Origin: Eremophila alpestris peregrina
Lineage: Eukaryota; Chordata; Aves; Passeriformes; Alaudidae
Length of the DNA stretch: 64,000 bases
Direction: 5' to 3'
Assembly: GCA_009792885.1 (NCBI GenBank)
Contig: WMCF01000056.1
Location: 1,948,085-2,012,084 of the forward strand
The notes below the pieces were generated by a model. The model ran no database searches, was not told the DNA's origin, and saw only the letters and a list, made by a program, of their open reading frames with translations. The translations under genes and the position numbers were made by a program. This document shows, piece after piece, positions 1-14,696 of the stretch (positions are counted from its first letter, which is position 1; every line of letters starts with the position of its first letter).

Positions 1-3000
1 ATTCCCCCATATTCTAAAAAGAAACAAGGTCCTTGCATGAACAAATCATTGTTCACAAGGTGCAATAAAAAGTGGAATAAATAGACAAATAATTTTTAAC
101 ACTGGAGAGAGGGCATCTGGAGAGTTAAGTCCCAGAGGAATTTGTGCTGGGTCTGAAAGTGTTCCACTCCTCATTAACAATGGCTGTAGCAACTGAAGAT
201 CACTTGAACCCAACAAGGATGGAAAGCTACATTTTTGAAATTAACCTCCTACAAAAAGATTTAAAAGAGGGAGTGGGAGGCATATTACAGAGAGTACAAA
301 GAGAGAAAAGGAGAGAACAGAGAGGATACAGTTACAGTGATCACTTGCAGCCTGCGAGGCTCAGAGAGCAACTCTTGATTACATGTAAAGCTCAGTAACT
401 TTATCTCCTTGACCTTAGAGGGAATGAACACCTGAGACAGCAGCTTAAAATTCTTTAGCCCAAATTCACCACAGGGTCACCTCAGCTCTGCAGATGGAAG
501 AGTTCAGGGAGGAAACCTTGGGCTTCAGTGTGGTTTTCTACACAGAGGGGACCCAAAGAGCTCCCATTTCCCTCTGTTTAGCCTGTGTCACACAGCTCTG
601 GTACTGCTCTCCTGAAACAGAGAGGTGCAGCTGGGCCACAGGGCTGAGCAGTGTGAAATTACAGAGGAACACCTCAGAAGGACAGCTGAGAGGAAAGCAG
701 ACCTCCCCTGGTGGCAGTGCATGAATCCAGGGGATACAGGACATGAGCATCCATTCTGGGTGAGTTATTTCTCACTCTTATGAAAATGCAATGCACATCC
801 CAGTGCTCTCCTGTCTAAGGTAATGATTAATTTGTGGAGTTGTTCAGAGTCTGCCTGAAAAGGATCCCGTACTCAGGATGTCAGAATGGCTTCATGCCAC
901 CCACAGGTCTTTGCATTTTCATGACAGCCATTCCCCAAGCAGCTTCATTAGACAGATAATGCTGAAATGCTGGCTTCTGTCAAGAAACCTTTCACAGAAG
1001 AGTTCGCATATTTTTTGAGTTTATAAAAAATTCTAAAGATTTAACAGGAAAAAAAACCCCAGTAACTCTTTATTCCATCAGTATAAATGCAACATATGAA
1101 GAAATAATCAATCTTTGAAGCCTAAGAAACTGTTTTAAACCAGCATCAATATGCAGGTATGTGAAATAGTAAAAAAAAATCTACTGATTCTCTACACCTT
1201 TTAGACTTTATTGATATAATTTTTCTTTCCCTGTTTTCTAGACTATCATAAGCAGAGGCAGTGCACTAATTTGCTACAGAAAGGACACAAAGAACCAAAT
1301 TTTCAGCTGACTTACTGAGGTGAACTTTATATGTCAACTTGCAAAGTTTGCTGTGCCTCCAAAACAGTTTTTGTTTAAATCTGACATATGCAAACAATTT
1401 GCACACATAAATCAGTGGGGTGATGAAATGTTGATAGAGCTAAAAGTGCTTTTGCTTTGAAACTCTCGACTGGAAGGTGTCAAAAGTCCAAAAGTAAAAG
1501 AAAGGTTTGCAAGGTAAGACAGGCAAAAATGTACCTCAACAGCTCTGCCATTATTTTTATGTCAGTGATTGCACGATAAAATATTTAATCAGCAAGTCTA
1601 TTCCTTTTCCTACATGGTTTCCTTGTATTTCCAGTTTCCATAAAAAGGAAAATACTTTTAAATGGCCCCTGATGGGGCAAGTGATTTCTATTACTATAAA
1701 CCTTTTACATAATTTCCTTTTTCTGAAAAATGCATTCTGTGTCCTTCCTTTTTCCCTTACTTTTCCCTTCTTTTCTTTTTACTGACAAAATGGGTAAGAA
1801 TGTTTTAAACCAAGAGCATTTTCACTGTGGTATAACCTGTATTTAAAAAGTAAGATACCAGAGAAATGAACACTCGGTGCAGGAGGGGGGAGTATCAGGA
1901 ACCACCCATCAACACCAAGATAAAAATTCATGCTACAATTTCACACAGAGAATCGTGACTGTTAAGAATGAATATTCATAGATAACTGCTTAAGAAAAGT
2001 GTGGAATAACCTGATATAAACTCAACAAAATGAAGCTTGGTAAAGCACAGTGGCAAAGCTTTCATCAACTTCAAGACTAAATTCTGGTTTGTGGCTGCTG
2101 AAGACCTTGCTGAAGCAGCAGCTTGACTCCAGACTCTTGCTCTTGTGCCCACACAGTTAACACTGGTTAGAAGAGTGAGGTAGTTATTTCCCAGTATCTA
2201 TTTAGATGAGATTTAGGCAGCTCCAAGGCACAGGTTTACACAAGGACTCTGGGACTTTCAAACTCAGCAGCAGCACCAAAACAAAGCAGAGGTCCTCCAT
2301 CTCCAAAAAGACCGGTGAAAGGACAGATGAGCTGCCAAAACTCAGAAAGGCCAAGAAAAACCCAAGCTGGAGACTGAATTCCTTTTAGATCTGTGAATCC
2401 AAGACACTGTCCTTAAAACACATGATCTACTAATCTACATTAATCACCTTCAAAAATGCTTTTTTTATTCCCTTTGATCAAAAATATCTCGCAAACTCAG
2501 TTTTTTCCCCTCAACTCACTGTTCTTGTCAAAGGTTTGGATTGGCTACAATGCTGAGTTCTCTCCTTCCCTTACCATTAAATATGCATGAATACTTCAAA
2601 GCCTAATGCTTTACTGCACACTTACATGGAAGTTTGTGAGTGGCCTTAGGGAATGTCCTCAGCTTTTCTGTAACAATAAACTCAATCAAGTGCTACCTAT
2701 AGCATAAGCCTAAAGTAGCTCCACTAATTTGCAAGTCTAACTTCCAAAATTGTGGAAAAGGCCTGCAAACAAAGATGTTAAATATAACAACCTGTGGAAA
2801 GGAATGCAATTGCTGGGAGCTTGTAAAAGGCCTTAAGGACCTCCTTGCAAAGCTTTAAAACATTTTCTGACTCTTGGTCTTGTGTACAAAGCAAGTGACA
2901 CTGGTTTGAATAACATGAACATTTCCAGCCAATGTAAACCAGCTTAAAAACCAAAATATGACAAAATGTACCATCCACGAACCACTATTTTGTTTGGCTT

Positions 3001-6000
3001 TGCTTTACAAAATGGTAAAATGTGAAAGGAAAATTGAGAAACAAGAAACAACCCTGAACTGAGTTAAAGAGGAAACTCTGTGTATGCACACATCTCCTAC
3101 TCCTGAAAATTTGTTTTACATCCTATAGCTATAGGAAAAATTGGAGGACCCAATTAGCCAGACTTAATAAAGACCAAAATCTGACAGCTGCTGCTAAAAA
3201 TGGTACAAAAATTCTCAACAGGAGACTTCTGTGCAGAACTCAGGCAGCAACTCCACTCTGCACTTTGCTGCTCACACAACTGCACCAATTAGGCATCCTT
3301 GGTATGGTTCTATTAACACAGATTTTATAAATGCCTTTGATAATAACCACACTATCCTGACTGAAGTATTTGCACCTGGTTACTTTATACTCCTGGGCTT
3401 TTGCAGTAAATAGAGAGTGTGAAATTATTTTGAATTATTTAATTTTCACATCTTAGAATATTTTGGGGAGAGAAATTTGCAACACCTTTTTTCCCCCCAC
3501 CTAAATGTTAAGAATAATTTAGGATAGTATCTGTGTGTTTCTGTCTTTTTACTCTGAAGAATGGAAAAATATATACATATTCATATGTGAAAACATATAT
3601 TTATAGATTATGTGATTCATGTATGATGTATTATAGATACACCACTTAACTGATGCTATTGGAGTTGACAAAATTTAATCAAAAGCTTTTCTTAAGGTCA
3701 TGAGAGATTGCTTTGAATAGTTGTGATAGTAGGATGTGTCTTGCCCACATGGAAAATCAGGAAAACTTCAGTTGAAAACAGAAGGAAATGAAGAGTTGAG
3801 ATGAGGTAAAGGGCTGATGTGTGGAGATCAGGAGCAAGCAGCAATTGCTGCTCCTCAGATGCTGCTCAGGAATCAGAGCTTTGCCCAGAGCTCAGTCCCC
3901 AGGGGAAGGATGACACACAGACCTGTCCCTGTGCATCAGAGCAGCTCCTTCCCTGCTGCAGAACATTTGCTTCTGAAGTGCAGGATGCTCATTGATGGCC
4001 ACTGAGGTCCCTTGGTCTGTCACAAGACAAATCACTCATGTTGTTTACTCCAGTCCTGGCCACTGAAGACAAACTGGCATGTCTGAAAATGTCTTGGCAA
4101 AGAGGCCAGGAGTAGAGGTATCTACATTTAACTTGTAATATGCTTGCAGCATGATTAAATAAAAACATTACCACCTGTTACCCTTAATTCAGTGGGAGTA
4201 TCTATTTTCAATTATAGCATTTACTATCCACCCTCAAGTATGGCAAGGAACACCATGGCAACATAAACACAGTCGTGGCTGCTTGAGAAAGTTAAATTAT
4301 AAATAGCGATGTATAGCCCATGAGGTCCTGGAAATAAACTAACTAATCCATAGGCATTTGTTACTATGACATAACATTTCCACTCCAATGCTGTTTGCCT
4401 CATCTCAAACTCCCTCAGAACAGATTTAGAAGTTCAGCATCACTTGACTCCAAGCAAGTTCAAGTTCAGACATGAAAAAAAGCAGAGACAGTGGAGAAAA
4501 TAAGCTATAGCAGAACTGTGGAGAACAAATTAACAACAACAACAAAATCCCCATTTAGGCTTTATTCTGTTTCCACTGAAGTTAATGGAGAAAAAAATCC
4601 CAACATATCCCAAATGTATAACAAAGTCCCCTTAATATAGACAAACTTGTTTTTATACTGGATCATCCCTGAGGAGAAAAAAAAAGAAAAAGAAACAAAA
4701 AAACCCCTGGGCTTAACTGAGTAGCAAATAGTTTAGAAATGCAAATAAACTTAGCAACCCTCTAAGACACTGGAGAAATTTTGGAACTTTGCTCCCTTTA
4801 GCTTCATTCTGGGAGAAAGATCCATGGTAACTGTGGGAATACAGGGATTCAATCTGAGCTGAGCACTCGAGAGAGAGCTGAATTATCAATTGTTCCAGTC
4901 TGCTGTGCAGTTCCTTATTCCCTGCAAAGCCCAGGCCAAGCAAGAGCAGCAGCTTTTTGCCAGCTGGCCACATGCCTGCTGGGGCTGGAGAGGCTTCCTC
5001 ACTGTGGAGTGACCAGGGGCTCAAAAATGGGAGAAAGGAAAGGAAATCAAAGGTTCTGTAGGACTGAACATAGACAGCAAAGAGGTAACTGAGAAGTCTG
5101 TGGGGTGAGGACAGCAAGAATTTCACTTACTGTAGGCTCACAGGCATCACGGAGGTTTGACACAAATCTGGGGCCTTAATCTAAGCATGTGATAATGTTA
5201 TTTAGGTTAGGCAAGAATAATAAAGATTTGGAGACATCAGCTTGGTCTCTTTCTTGTTCAGAACAACAGATTTGAGAAACTGATGTTTTCTTTTGGTTTA
5301 CAGCCATTGGTTAAAGTCCACTTTTGATCAGACTGATAAAAATCTGTAATGGATCTTCTGAGGTCAATGGAATGATTTCAGATTTACATTATGCAATTAA
5401 AATGGAATTTAAATTCTCAAGATTTCTGTTCTAAAAATATGCTGTGTTTTATCACACATATTTGGTGACATCTTGGTCTCTCTGACATCAGTGACAGCAC
5501 TCACTGGTTTCACCATGGTCTAATTTCCATGGAGTGTTTTTCTGTTCACACAGAGTGAAGCAAAATAAAAACTGCCCCACTGAAGGAAGATTTAAATCAA
5601 TTTTATATCAAGTCTATGGGACAAAAGAAGCAGGTAGGTTATTTAAGATTGTAATCATGTGTGTATTTAATGTGCTTCATTTGGCTTATTGCAAGTCATT
5701 GTACAATTAATTTATTAAATGAAAATATTACTTAGAGATCAGCTAATTTGCATTTCAAAGAAAACCTGACAAAATCAGAGAAGTAACTGGATACATTTGT
5801 CAAGCATCTTTCAGATGATAAGATTATACATACTAGGACCAGTGTTCAAATGGACCTAACAAGTGAGACTATTTAAAAACCTCTGTGTGTGACCAGGAGA
5901 GAGTCAAGCTTGGCATGGGTAAGAACTTCAATGGAATTATCATTGTCTTTACCTTTCTGATAAAGACAATTTTCTGGTTCATAGTAGACTTCTGTATTTT

Positions 6001-8260
6001 GGGAACCTTTCAAGCAAGATGGTGCCACTAGCACAAAATGCTATTTTAATAACTTTCATATAAAATGAGAGCAAAAACCTGAAAATACATTAAAAAAATT
6101 AGTTGTGTTTGTCATCAGTGACTGATTGTTAATCAAGCACTTGAGCAACAGTGTGTGTCACACTGGAGTGTCATTATCCCACAATTATTTTGTCATGCAT
6201 TGTAATAATATTTTTACAGAAGAAAACCCTGAACACAGTCATTAATTGGTCAACACATTAAACCTAAGATGACATTTAGTGTGATGAAATGGAAAATAAG
6301 GCATTCTCAGCATGCTCACAGAAAACAATTCCCACAGAGCCTAAGTATTCCTAAATCACTCGGGCAAGACTAATCTTAGAACAGACACGTAAAAACTCCT
6401 AAATAAAGACCATGATTTTTCTGGAGAGCATATGAACAAGTCTTTTACTAAATCCACAAACATTTATGTCCTGTGACTCACATGACTCCTGGTGCTTTAA
6501 GTTAAGTGTGTGTGCAAGTTATGGATGTGCTGGAGCTTGGAGGGTGCACAGCAAAACCAGCTTTGGAACTGCAAAAGTCCAGAACCCAAAACTGCTTCAG
6601 CATTTTCTAACCACAAACATGAAGAAGATGGAAGACATATTTTTTTTCCCAAGAAGAGCCATTAAAATGTCATTCCTACAATTTAGCACCCTGCATTGTA
6701 CTTTAGAAAATTAAAAATAGCATTTTGAGACATATCCAAGGATTCAAAATTGGCTGATCACTTATAACCAAAATTGGAAAGAAATGATGAACTTAGAAGG
6801 AGATAAACAAGACTAAGCCCAGACTAAAAGCATTATATATAAACACAGGTAAAGTTCAAGTCTGGTTTCTCCCACCTACAGACTGTAAATCCATCTGTTA
6901 ACCCAATTTCAAATCTAAATTACCTTTTCTTCACTCCTTTTTAAATACAGTCAATAATCCTGGGGAGCACCCTTCTCCTTGTTTTTTAGATGCCTGCAGA
7001 CACTGGCAATTACACTTAAATAAAATAAAAGTATTCCTACAGAGAGTTCTTCAGGCTGCACTGGAGGGTTCTCACAGCAAATTTACATGAAATGTCATTA
7101 TTTGCTTTATTTTGATATGAAGTCTCACAATATCTATTGCTGGTCATTATAGATGCTCTATGAACCAAAGAAGGTAAAGATAAATATAAGAAAAATTGTA
7201 AATCTGTGGGAAAAAAAATTAAATTCCAAGTTAGTTTTCCATTAATAAGGATACAAAAGATTATTCCTTACCCACAATGACTGAGAACATTCAAGGGTTT
7301 GCACGTGTGTGTTATCCATCCTCATCCTCAGAGTATACAAAGGTTGGTTGTGTGTTAGGTTGGATGGCCAAAATGGAAAGCCTGCATGGATTTTAGCATC
7401 CACAACTGACTTGCTTCTATAAGAACAGCCTGGGGAACACATTTGTCAGCTCCCCAGTCACACAGAAGAATTCAGTGAATGAATCATTGTTATAAAAGAT
7501 GAGTTTTCCATTATCTGACTAGGCAGCCTTCTGTACCCAAAAACATGATCTCTAACAGATTTTAACAATGCAAATGCCTATCAGACCAACAGGAATACTC
7601 ATGAAGGAAAACATAATTTGTAACCTTTCCTAATTAGTACAGAAATCTTTGTCTTCCTCTAATCTAAAGGGCTTTATAGACTTTAAGAGCTATTAATCAC
7701 CTAACTTTTTTATAACATATGCAGTCAAGCATGTGAAAATTGGTATAGTTATATTATTTCTAGCCTTAGAAGTATGAAGAATGAAGAAATCAAACAGATT
7801 GGACAATGGGCAAATGTATTTGATATATCAGAGCTATCAAACTTCTATCAAACTAAGATGCTAATAGAGACATCTACAATCATGATTAGGTACATACACA
7901 GAAGTTGTCAGATTTTTAAAAGTGCTGATCATTTGACATTAACTCTTACAAGAACTTCATGTTCTCAGCAAGACAAAGTTCACCCCAAAACAAAAGAAAC
8001 CCAGAAAACTCTAAGTTGTAAAAGCCAGTATTGACATTCTTTGTTTTCCTCTCCCTGTTCTTTTGTTTCCAAACCTACATTATGCTTCAAAAACAAACCC
8101 AGCTCATGGAGTTCTTGACAGCATTAAGGTTCTGTAGAGTGCTTTAGTTAGAAAATGTCCTGAACCACCAACTGCATTTTCTTTTGTGGGAAATGCAAAA
8201 CTGTACTGGCCTGTACTTGGCTAACAAAATCCTCAAATCAAATGTGTGATATTATTAACT

Positions 8261-8282
8261 ATATATATATATATATATATAT
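8261..8282. repeat. (AT)n microsatellite
   Basis: An uninterrupted run of eleven AT dinucleotides in the inferred PITPNC1 intron 1. Confidence 0.95.
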
Positions 8283-11200
8283 CTTGAAGAAAACAAGTGT
8301 TGACAGGGAAAGACAGAACAAGGGAGATAAAGAGAGATGAATATCAGTCTGGTGTTCCTTGGTAAATATCTAATCCTTTGCACCGAAAGATTTTTTTAAT
8401 GATTTACCCTGAAGTCAGCAGAACAAAGATTGTCTTGTTTCTTTCAGAGTTCTACTGAAATGTGCAAACAGGAGTAAGGGAGAAAACTGCATATTTTTGG
8501 ATATCAGTGGAAATTGGTGAAGGTTTGACATCTGCTCTGCATTGCTGTACTTTTACAGCAGACCACAACTAACTTAAGAAGGCCAAACCAAAGCAAGGTG
8601 TTTATTTTTCCCAATGCTGAAAACCAGCTCTCACTTTCATCTTTTACTTCTTGCAACCAGATCATGCAGCAAAAGAAAATTGGATGGGTATTCTTCCTTG
8701 GTGCTCATAGGTAACTTCTGGTGCTTTCTCTCCCAGGTTTGATCTGCCACAATGATTCTTCCCAGGCCATAAGATGAATTTAAGGTGAATTTAAGGTCAC
8801 ACTGTGCACAGCAAAGGCCTTGTGAGGAGAGTAGACATGAGCACACACCAAAGACCACATCCAACCTCTTTGCTGACAAGACATACACAAGGAATTCTTT
8901 TAAAGGGTAAAAAGATGCTCAGAATGTGGAAAAGAGGTTTTCCAGCTCAATAATTAACTCTGAATCCTCCTCAGACAAACATGTCAGTGCCTCCACTGTA
9001 CTAACTGCAAAAGGCAGGTGAGGCTGATGATGTTCTCAGAAGGCATCTGACAGAATGATTAACTACAGAGAAAGGTCCTTTATGCTTCACAGCAATTCAG
9101 TATATTGGAAATGAATTGGTGTGAGATGCATTAGTGCTGTTGATAGCTTAAATTAAAATTGCACAATAAGCCTCTGTTTTTGCTGGACAACCTCAGCTCA
9201 AAAATGCCAAATAAACGTTTTCTGCAGGGGTCATGGACATGTCATGGTCCAACTAGAAATTAATTTACAAGTAATTAAAATACATTAAATTTGATAAGAT
9301 GATTTCAGCTTAAGTTTGTTTATAGTCCTCTTGCTTATGGCCAATATACTGCTCTTAAAAGTGTTCCACACATTTATATATTCCTGAAAATATGTTCTAT
9401 GGCTCCACTTGGGAAATGAAGGAAATGGACACAGCTGACCATTATTTAATCTGTTTGCAGGATGAGTAGATGTAGTTTGCCCTGCAGCAGATCACTGTAC
9501 TTCAGAAAAAAATAATTTTACACTTTATAGCCTACTAAAGGCTTTGCTGTACTACATACATATAGTTATGTCCAAATATTGTAACACCTGCTGACTCTCA
9601 GGGCATAACAACCCTTTCTCAAATGCTTTCAGTAAGCTGTAAATCTGTCTGAATAAAACATGTTATAACATGTACCCTTTGTACACAAAATGGGAGACTA
9701 GGAAATCTTTTAAAGAAGTGTACATGAGATTCAGAGGATACAAATACTGTTCACACATATTGTTGAAATAACTTCACGTAAATAATCCACACTGGGAGAA
9801 CTCATAATGTTTGAAACAAGAACTAAACAATTGATATTTTTATAAAGGGTAACACCTCTAAAACCAGAATTTGTTAATGCTGAAAGGACTTTTTGTTGAA
9901 AAACCATGATCTGCATTTACAGACATTTTGCAGGTCTCTGCTTGTTTGTATTCATGACAATACAGCTGTTCCTCCACACCTCATGCAGGCAGTGCTCCCC
10001 ACAGATCCAACTTGGCTTTTGTTTAAAACACAGAGTGGGAGTGATTCTGCCAGCCTCAGCAGAGATAATCTTGGTTGAAATAAAGAACAAAGGAAAGAAA
10101 AACCTGTCAGGACTTCAGGTACTGGCCATGCACGTACAGTTCAGAAAGAACAGAAACCTTAATGGTCATCCCTGTTTCCAAGGAAAAAACCCTATGGCTC
10201 CTGTAGTTTATTTGCTGTTCAGCTTTCAAATTTACACAACCCAGCTTCACATCACTCGTGGCATTTTACAGCAGTAACAACTCAATTTTCAACAGCATCC
10301 AGCAAAAATGCCTTTCCATCTATTTCCCTAAAGAATAATCACTTTCCTCACATATCAAGAATTTTACCATACTTTGCCTCTTCCAAAAGAGTTCAATACC
10401 ACACTAACCAATCACATTTGGTTTACATTTTCAGATAAAGGTACCTCTGAAGCATAAACCCATGTAATCCTTCCTGTGAAAAACTGTGGAATTCTGATTG
10501 CAATGAGCTCCAAGCCTGAGAATTGTTTAGCATCTCCATTGCTTTCAATTGCTTGGTGTTCTTTTCACTTGCTTAGGAATGTGTTTTTTTAACTGATGAT
10601 ATTTCAAACCCACAATGCAGCCTATTATAATATTCTCTCATGTGATGTAACAAGCTATTTGTAAGAATGAACTAACACATGAAAATGCAAGGGGAAAAAT
10701 AACCAAGCAGCAGGCTCATTTATTAATTGCAGCTGGAATGAAGATTGGTAACATATCCCATGGAATTACTGGAACAGATTTTACTTGCTTTATGTACTAA
10801 TGCAAAGAACTGGCTTTTTCTAATTTATAATGTCTCAGTGTTAACAAACTGATTGAATTTGCCAAAAGCACCACAAATGAGGTAAAGAATGACTTCTCAT
10901 TGGCAATCATATTGGTTTTGTCAACCAACAGTTCCATCCTGACCTTATTTGCAAAGTTCTCTTAGCAGATGTTACTATTTTGCTTAGCAGTTAACACAGT
11001 GCTTCCTTTCTCAAATTATTTAAAAGCTGATCAGGCAGCTTGTGACTATGCACATGTAACAGACTTAAATAGCTGTCAAAAATTCAATTTACTGAGAAAG
11101 GCTTGAATGAGAACTGTAGCATTCACCTTAGCAAGAACTCTTGGAACAGCCCATCTTTCCTGGTGCTTATGGATGAGAAACAAATATGGATCTCCAACTC

Positions 11201-13305
11201 CTGTATCCTGGCTCAAAATACACCACAACAGTTCAGTCTGTAGCAAACAGTATTTCTCAGGAGATGTTTTCTTTGCAAGAAAGCATTTGGCCTCCAAGCA
11301 GACAGGTAGATAAACAAACCTCCTATAAATATTTGGGTATCTTATCTAATAGGGGCATCAAGGAAAGAACGCCTCAGGAACAGGATCTGCAGGAGCTAAT
11401 GAAGGCATTTCCTATCCAAAACAGTGCCAGAAACTCTTCAAACCTGGAGACAGTGCTGCTGTTACACTGACATCTATCAGTTTTTCACTCTTCTCTGGAG
11501 ATAAATTTAGGCTGTAATAGTCAGCCAGAGCAGCACGAGCTCCTACACTGCTGCATGCACAGGTATTTACACGCAAGGTCACGACTCCCAGTTACTTGCC
11601 TGGACATTACACAACATTTTACTGCACATTTTTTCACATTACACACAAAATCTGACTACAGAAGATTGGATACAGGTGCTTGGCTGACAGAGCTAACACT
11701 TAATCTTCCTGCCTGTGCCAGATTATTTTCACAGTAATGATATGGAAACCACTCTGGTGTTGGTGACTACACCAAAAATTTTGGACATAATTCTTTCTCA
11801 TTCATGTTGTGAGACTTCTGTGGATGGATAACTGGCAAAGCAGTGCTAAAAAAAGAAAGCTGCTCAAGGAAGTACTTTTGGATGTATGTATAAAGTGCAC
11901 AGGCTGAAAGGCAGAACAACAGAAAAAACAGAGTTTATTAAGCCTACATAAGAAAAACAGCACAAAAAGGGAATCCATGATGTTGCATAAGAAAGAACTG
12001 CATTTTCCCCACACCTGTTGAGACAGGTGCTCAAAGATTCTTGTGTGCTTAACTGCCAGTGGTGTCCACACAGGTCAGGTACCTGAGTGCCACTGCACAT
12101 CACAGCCCAACGTCCTGACCCTGCAGGAAATTGCAGCCCCTGTGGAAACTGCCTTTCCCTCAAAGCCCATGGATCTTCAGAGTGGCTTTGCAACCTGCAA
12201 AAAGCAGTTTGGGCCTCTTAGAACCAAAATGCTCTTTGCTTTTGAAGGGTGAGCATTGCCCCATGATGTTCTCCTGAGGACTGCACAATGCAGCACCTTG
12301 TCCTACACAGATGGCAAAAAATATCACTGTGTTGGTAGTTAATGTGCAACTGAGGATAAAAATAAGATAACACCACCTTCCTAGGACTGTAAGAAATGTC
12401 ACTACGATGAACCACTATGATAAATACAGTGTGAGACTTCTTTAGTATGCAAATACTGTAAGAAAAATAAGGTATTTGCTAGTTTCAAAATATTGTCCTG
12501 GATCATTTTATAATTAATAATCAAATTGATGCTAAACATCAGACATGTTCTAGGTTCCTCATTCAGGCATCTAAGCTACAGTGCTTGGATCAAATAATGG
12601 ATGATTCAACATAAGAGAAAGAGAAAATCGAGTATCTTTACTAATTCTGTTAACATTCTAGAGAACAAATGACATCCAGCATTGCTTTCTGCCTCATCAT
12701 GAATCAACCATTCCCGTTTTGGAAGATTTTTGAACTTTTCTGCGTCTGGAAATCTTGTTTAACAATAATGTTTCAAAAGAAATTAGATCTGCTCCCTTCT
12801 GATGATGTAATGAACTGTTATTAACTAAGTGTGGTAGTCTAAGGACATCAGGAACTAGCTTGGATAAAATGTTGTCTACATTAGGGTAATGCAATAAAAA
12901 AAGAAAATGATATATTAAAAGAATAATACCATCCAATATCACAGCATATGATATAACTTGGATGGAAATGTGCTAGAATTAAACCTATGTCTATTTAACT
13001 TCATGTATATGGTGGTTTAAGCTTCTGCTCCCAGCAGAAGGAATTTCCTGAGCAGCCTGAAGTAAATATTTGGCAATTCCAAATTTGAGCTTTAGAGAAC
13101 TGTTAATTTGCCAAATCTGAAGATACGGACAAAACGACCATTGAGACGACTACTCCGCGAGGATTTCTACACACATACTGCAAAAAATAAAACTGTGGGG
13201 TAAAACACTCGCCTGGATGGAGTCAGAGAAGAAATGTGTGCATTAATTAGCGGATTAATGAGTGAATTGGGGCTCTCCGCGCGGGACCCTCGGCTGGGAC
13301 CCTCC

Positions 13306-13850
13306 GGCGGGGCAGGAGCGGGGCCGTGGCATGACCGGAGCGGGGCCGTGGCGGGGCAGGAGCGGGGCCGTGGCGGGGCAGGAGCGGGGCCGTGGCATGG
13401 CCGGAGCGGGGCCGTGGCGGGGCTGAAGCGGGGCCGTGGCNNNNNNNNNNNNNNNNNNNNNNNNNNNNNNNNNNNNNNNNNNNNNNNNNNNNNNNNNNNN
13501 NNNNNNNNNNNNNNNNNNNNNNNNNNNNNNNNNNNNNNNNNNNNNNNNNNNNNNNNNNNNNNNNNNNNNNNNNNNNNNNNNNNNNNNNNNNNNNNNNNNN
13601 NNNNNNNNNNNNNNNNNNNNNNNNNNNNNNNNNNNNNNNNNNNNNNNNNNNNNNNNNNNNNNNNNNNNNNNNNNNNNNNNNNNNNNNNNNNNNNNCCGGA
13701 GCGGGGCCGTGGCGGGGCAGGAGCGGGGCCGTGGCGGGGCAGGAGCGGGGCCGTGGCGGGGCTGAAGCGGGGCCGTGGCGGGGCTGAAGCGGGGCCGTGG
13801 CGGGGCAGGAGCGGGGCCGGGGCCGTGGCGGGGCTGAAGAGGGGCCGGAG
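13306..13850. repeat. 22-bp GC-rich minisatellite interrupted by an assembly gap
   Basis: Tandem copies of a 22-bp unit close to GGAGCGGGGCCGTGGCGGGG plus CA flank a run of Ns. About six copies lie to the left and about seven to the right. Variants replace the CA GGAGC junction with TGAAGC, ATGACC or ATGGCC. The plus strand is strongly G-rich, with repeated GGGG runs. The array sits about 0.85 kb inside PITPNC1 intron 1. The long open frames across it on both strands are artefacts of GC-rich repeats without stop codons and of the Ns; they are not genes. Confidence 0.93.
13441..13695. other. Assembly gap (255 Ns) inside the minisatellite
   Basis: A run of 255 undetermined bases lies between copies of the 22-bp repeat on both sides. 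The missing sequence is therefore most likely more copies of the same unit. The true length is unknown. Confidence 0.98.
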
Positions 13851-14696
13851 CAGGGCGCCCCCTGGCGGCCCCGCCGCCGCCCGCGGGACCAGCGGAACTT
13901 TGCGCGCAGCTCGGCGCAAAATGAGCGGTCAGAGAGGGCTCGCTCCGCTCCGCGATGCCCAATTCGCAGCAGAAATGGCCAAATAAGACAACACCGAGGT
14001 TTTTTGTACTTGCAGCATTTAAATCATAAAGCACCATCTCTTTTCCAAACGCCATCAGGCCTTTGGGCACCTAATTGCGCCCACAAACACTTCATGAGCA
14101 CCAGTAACTTCAGAGCACGTGTACTCCGTGTAGGTATTACTGCCTTAATTAAAACAGTGAGCAAGTGGGATGCAGATAAATAAAAAACATAATGTTCCTA
14201 CACACAGCTCAGAACACGGACAAAGAGCTGTTTGACTTTCAATCACTTCTTTAAATGACAACAAAGTTTTACTTATAAATTATCACGTCTCTTCCCTACC
14301 TGTGCTGGAGTTTCAGGCCATGTTCAGCTGCGAGGGTATTTTAAGCAAAGGTGAAATATGTTTAGAATCTGGCTTTTGGACAAACGCTTTATCAGATAGA
14401 AATTTCAGCACAAAGCATTCCCTTGCAAATATGCATGAAATTCCTCTGAAAAGTCGGGTTGGAAAATCTTTATAATCAATATTTTGACGACACAATGCTT
14501 TTGATACACTTAAGTTACCTTCGTTCCTGCAGGATTCCTATATTTTCCAATAAAAACATTCCTCTCTAACCAGTCATCTCCAACTAAGTTCATTACACGA
14601 AGAAAAAATATTCAGCAAAACAAATATAACCTCAATTCGCCTTGCAAGAGAAAAGGCTGTGAGGAACAGCCTCTCCGGTACGAGCGCGGATCTTAC

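Larger units (their letters stand above)
1..14696 (-). other. PITPNC1: PITPNC1 intron 1 (5' portion, open at window edge)
   Basis: This stretch lies downstream, on the minus strand, of the PITPNC1 first coding exon and its GTAAGA donor, so it is inferred to be intron 1. That intron is very long in other vertebrates. It is AT-rich, and stop codons interrupt every frame. I looked among the minus-strand open frames for the next PITPNC1 exon, which begins around YKIGQLYM in known orthologues, and did not find it. The only structured parts I see are a short (AT)n tract, a small A-rich tract near 4678-4707 and the GC-rich minisatellite near 13.3-13.85 kb. Conserved enhancers could be present but cannot be recognised without an alignment. 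Confidence 0.8.

Noticed and set aside
13167..14183. Open frames of 109-271 codons on both strands across the N run
   Set aside because: They are made by a GC-rich 22-bp repeat and by Ns read as unknown residues. No protein family is visible and several frames are open at once.
1..14696. Further PITPNC1 exons or another gene upstream
   Set aside because: No frame resembles the next PITPNC1 exons, and no splice-bounded conserved segment was recognised.
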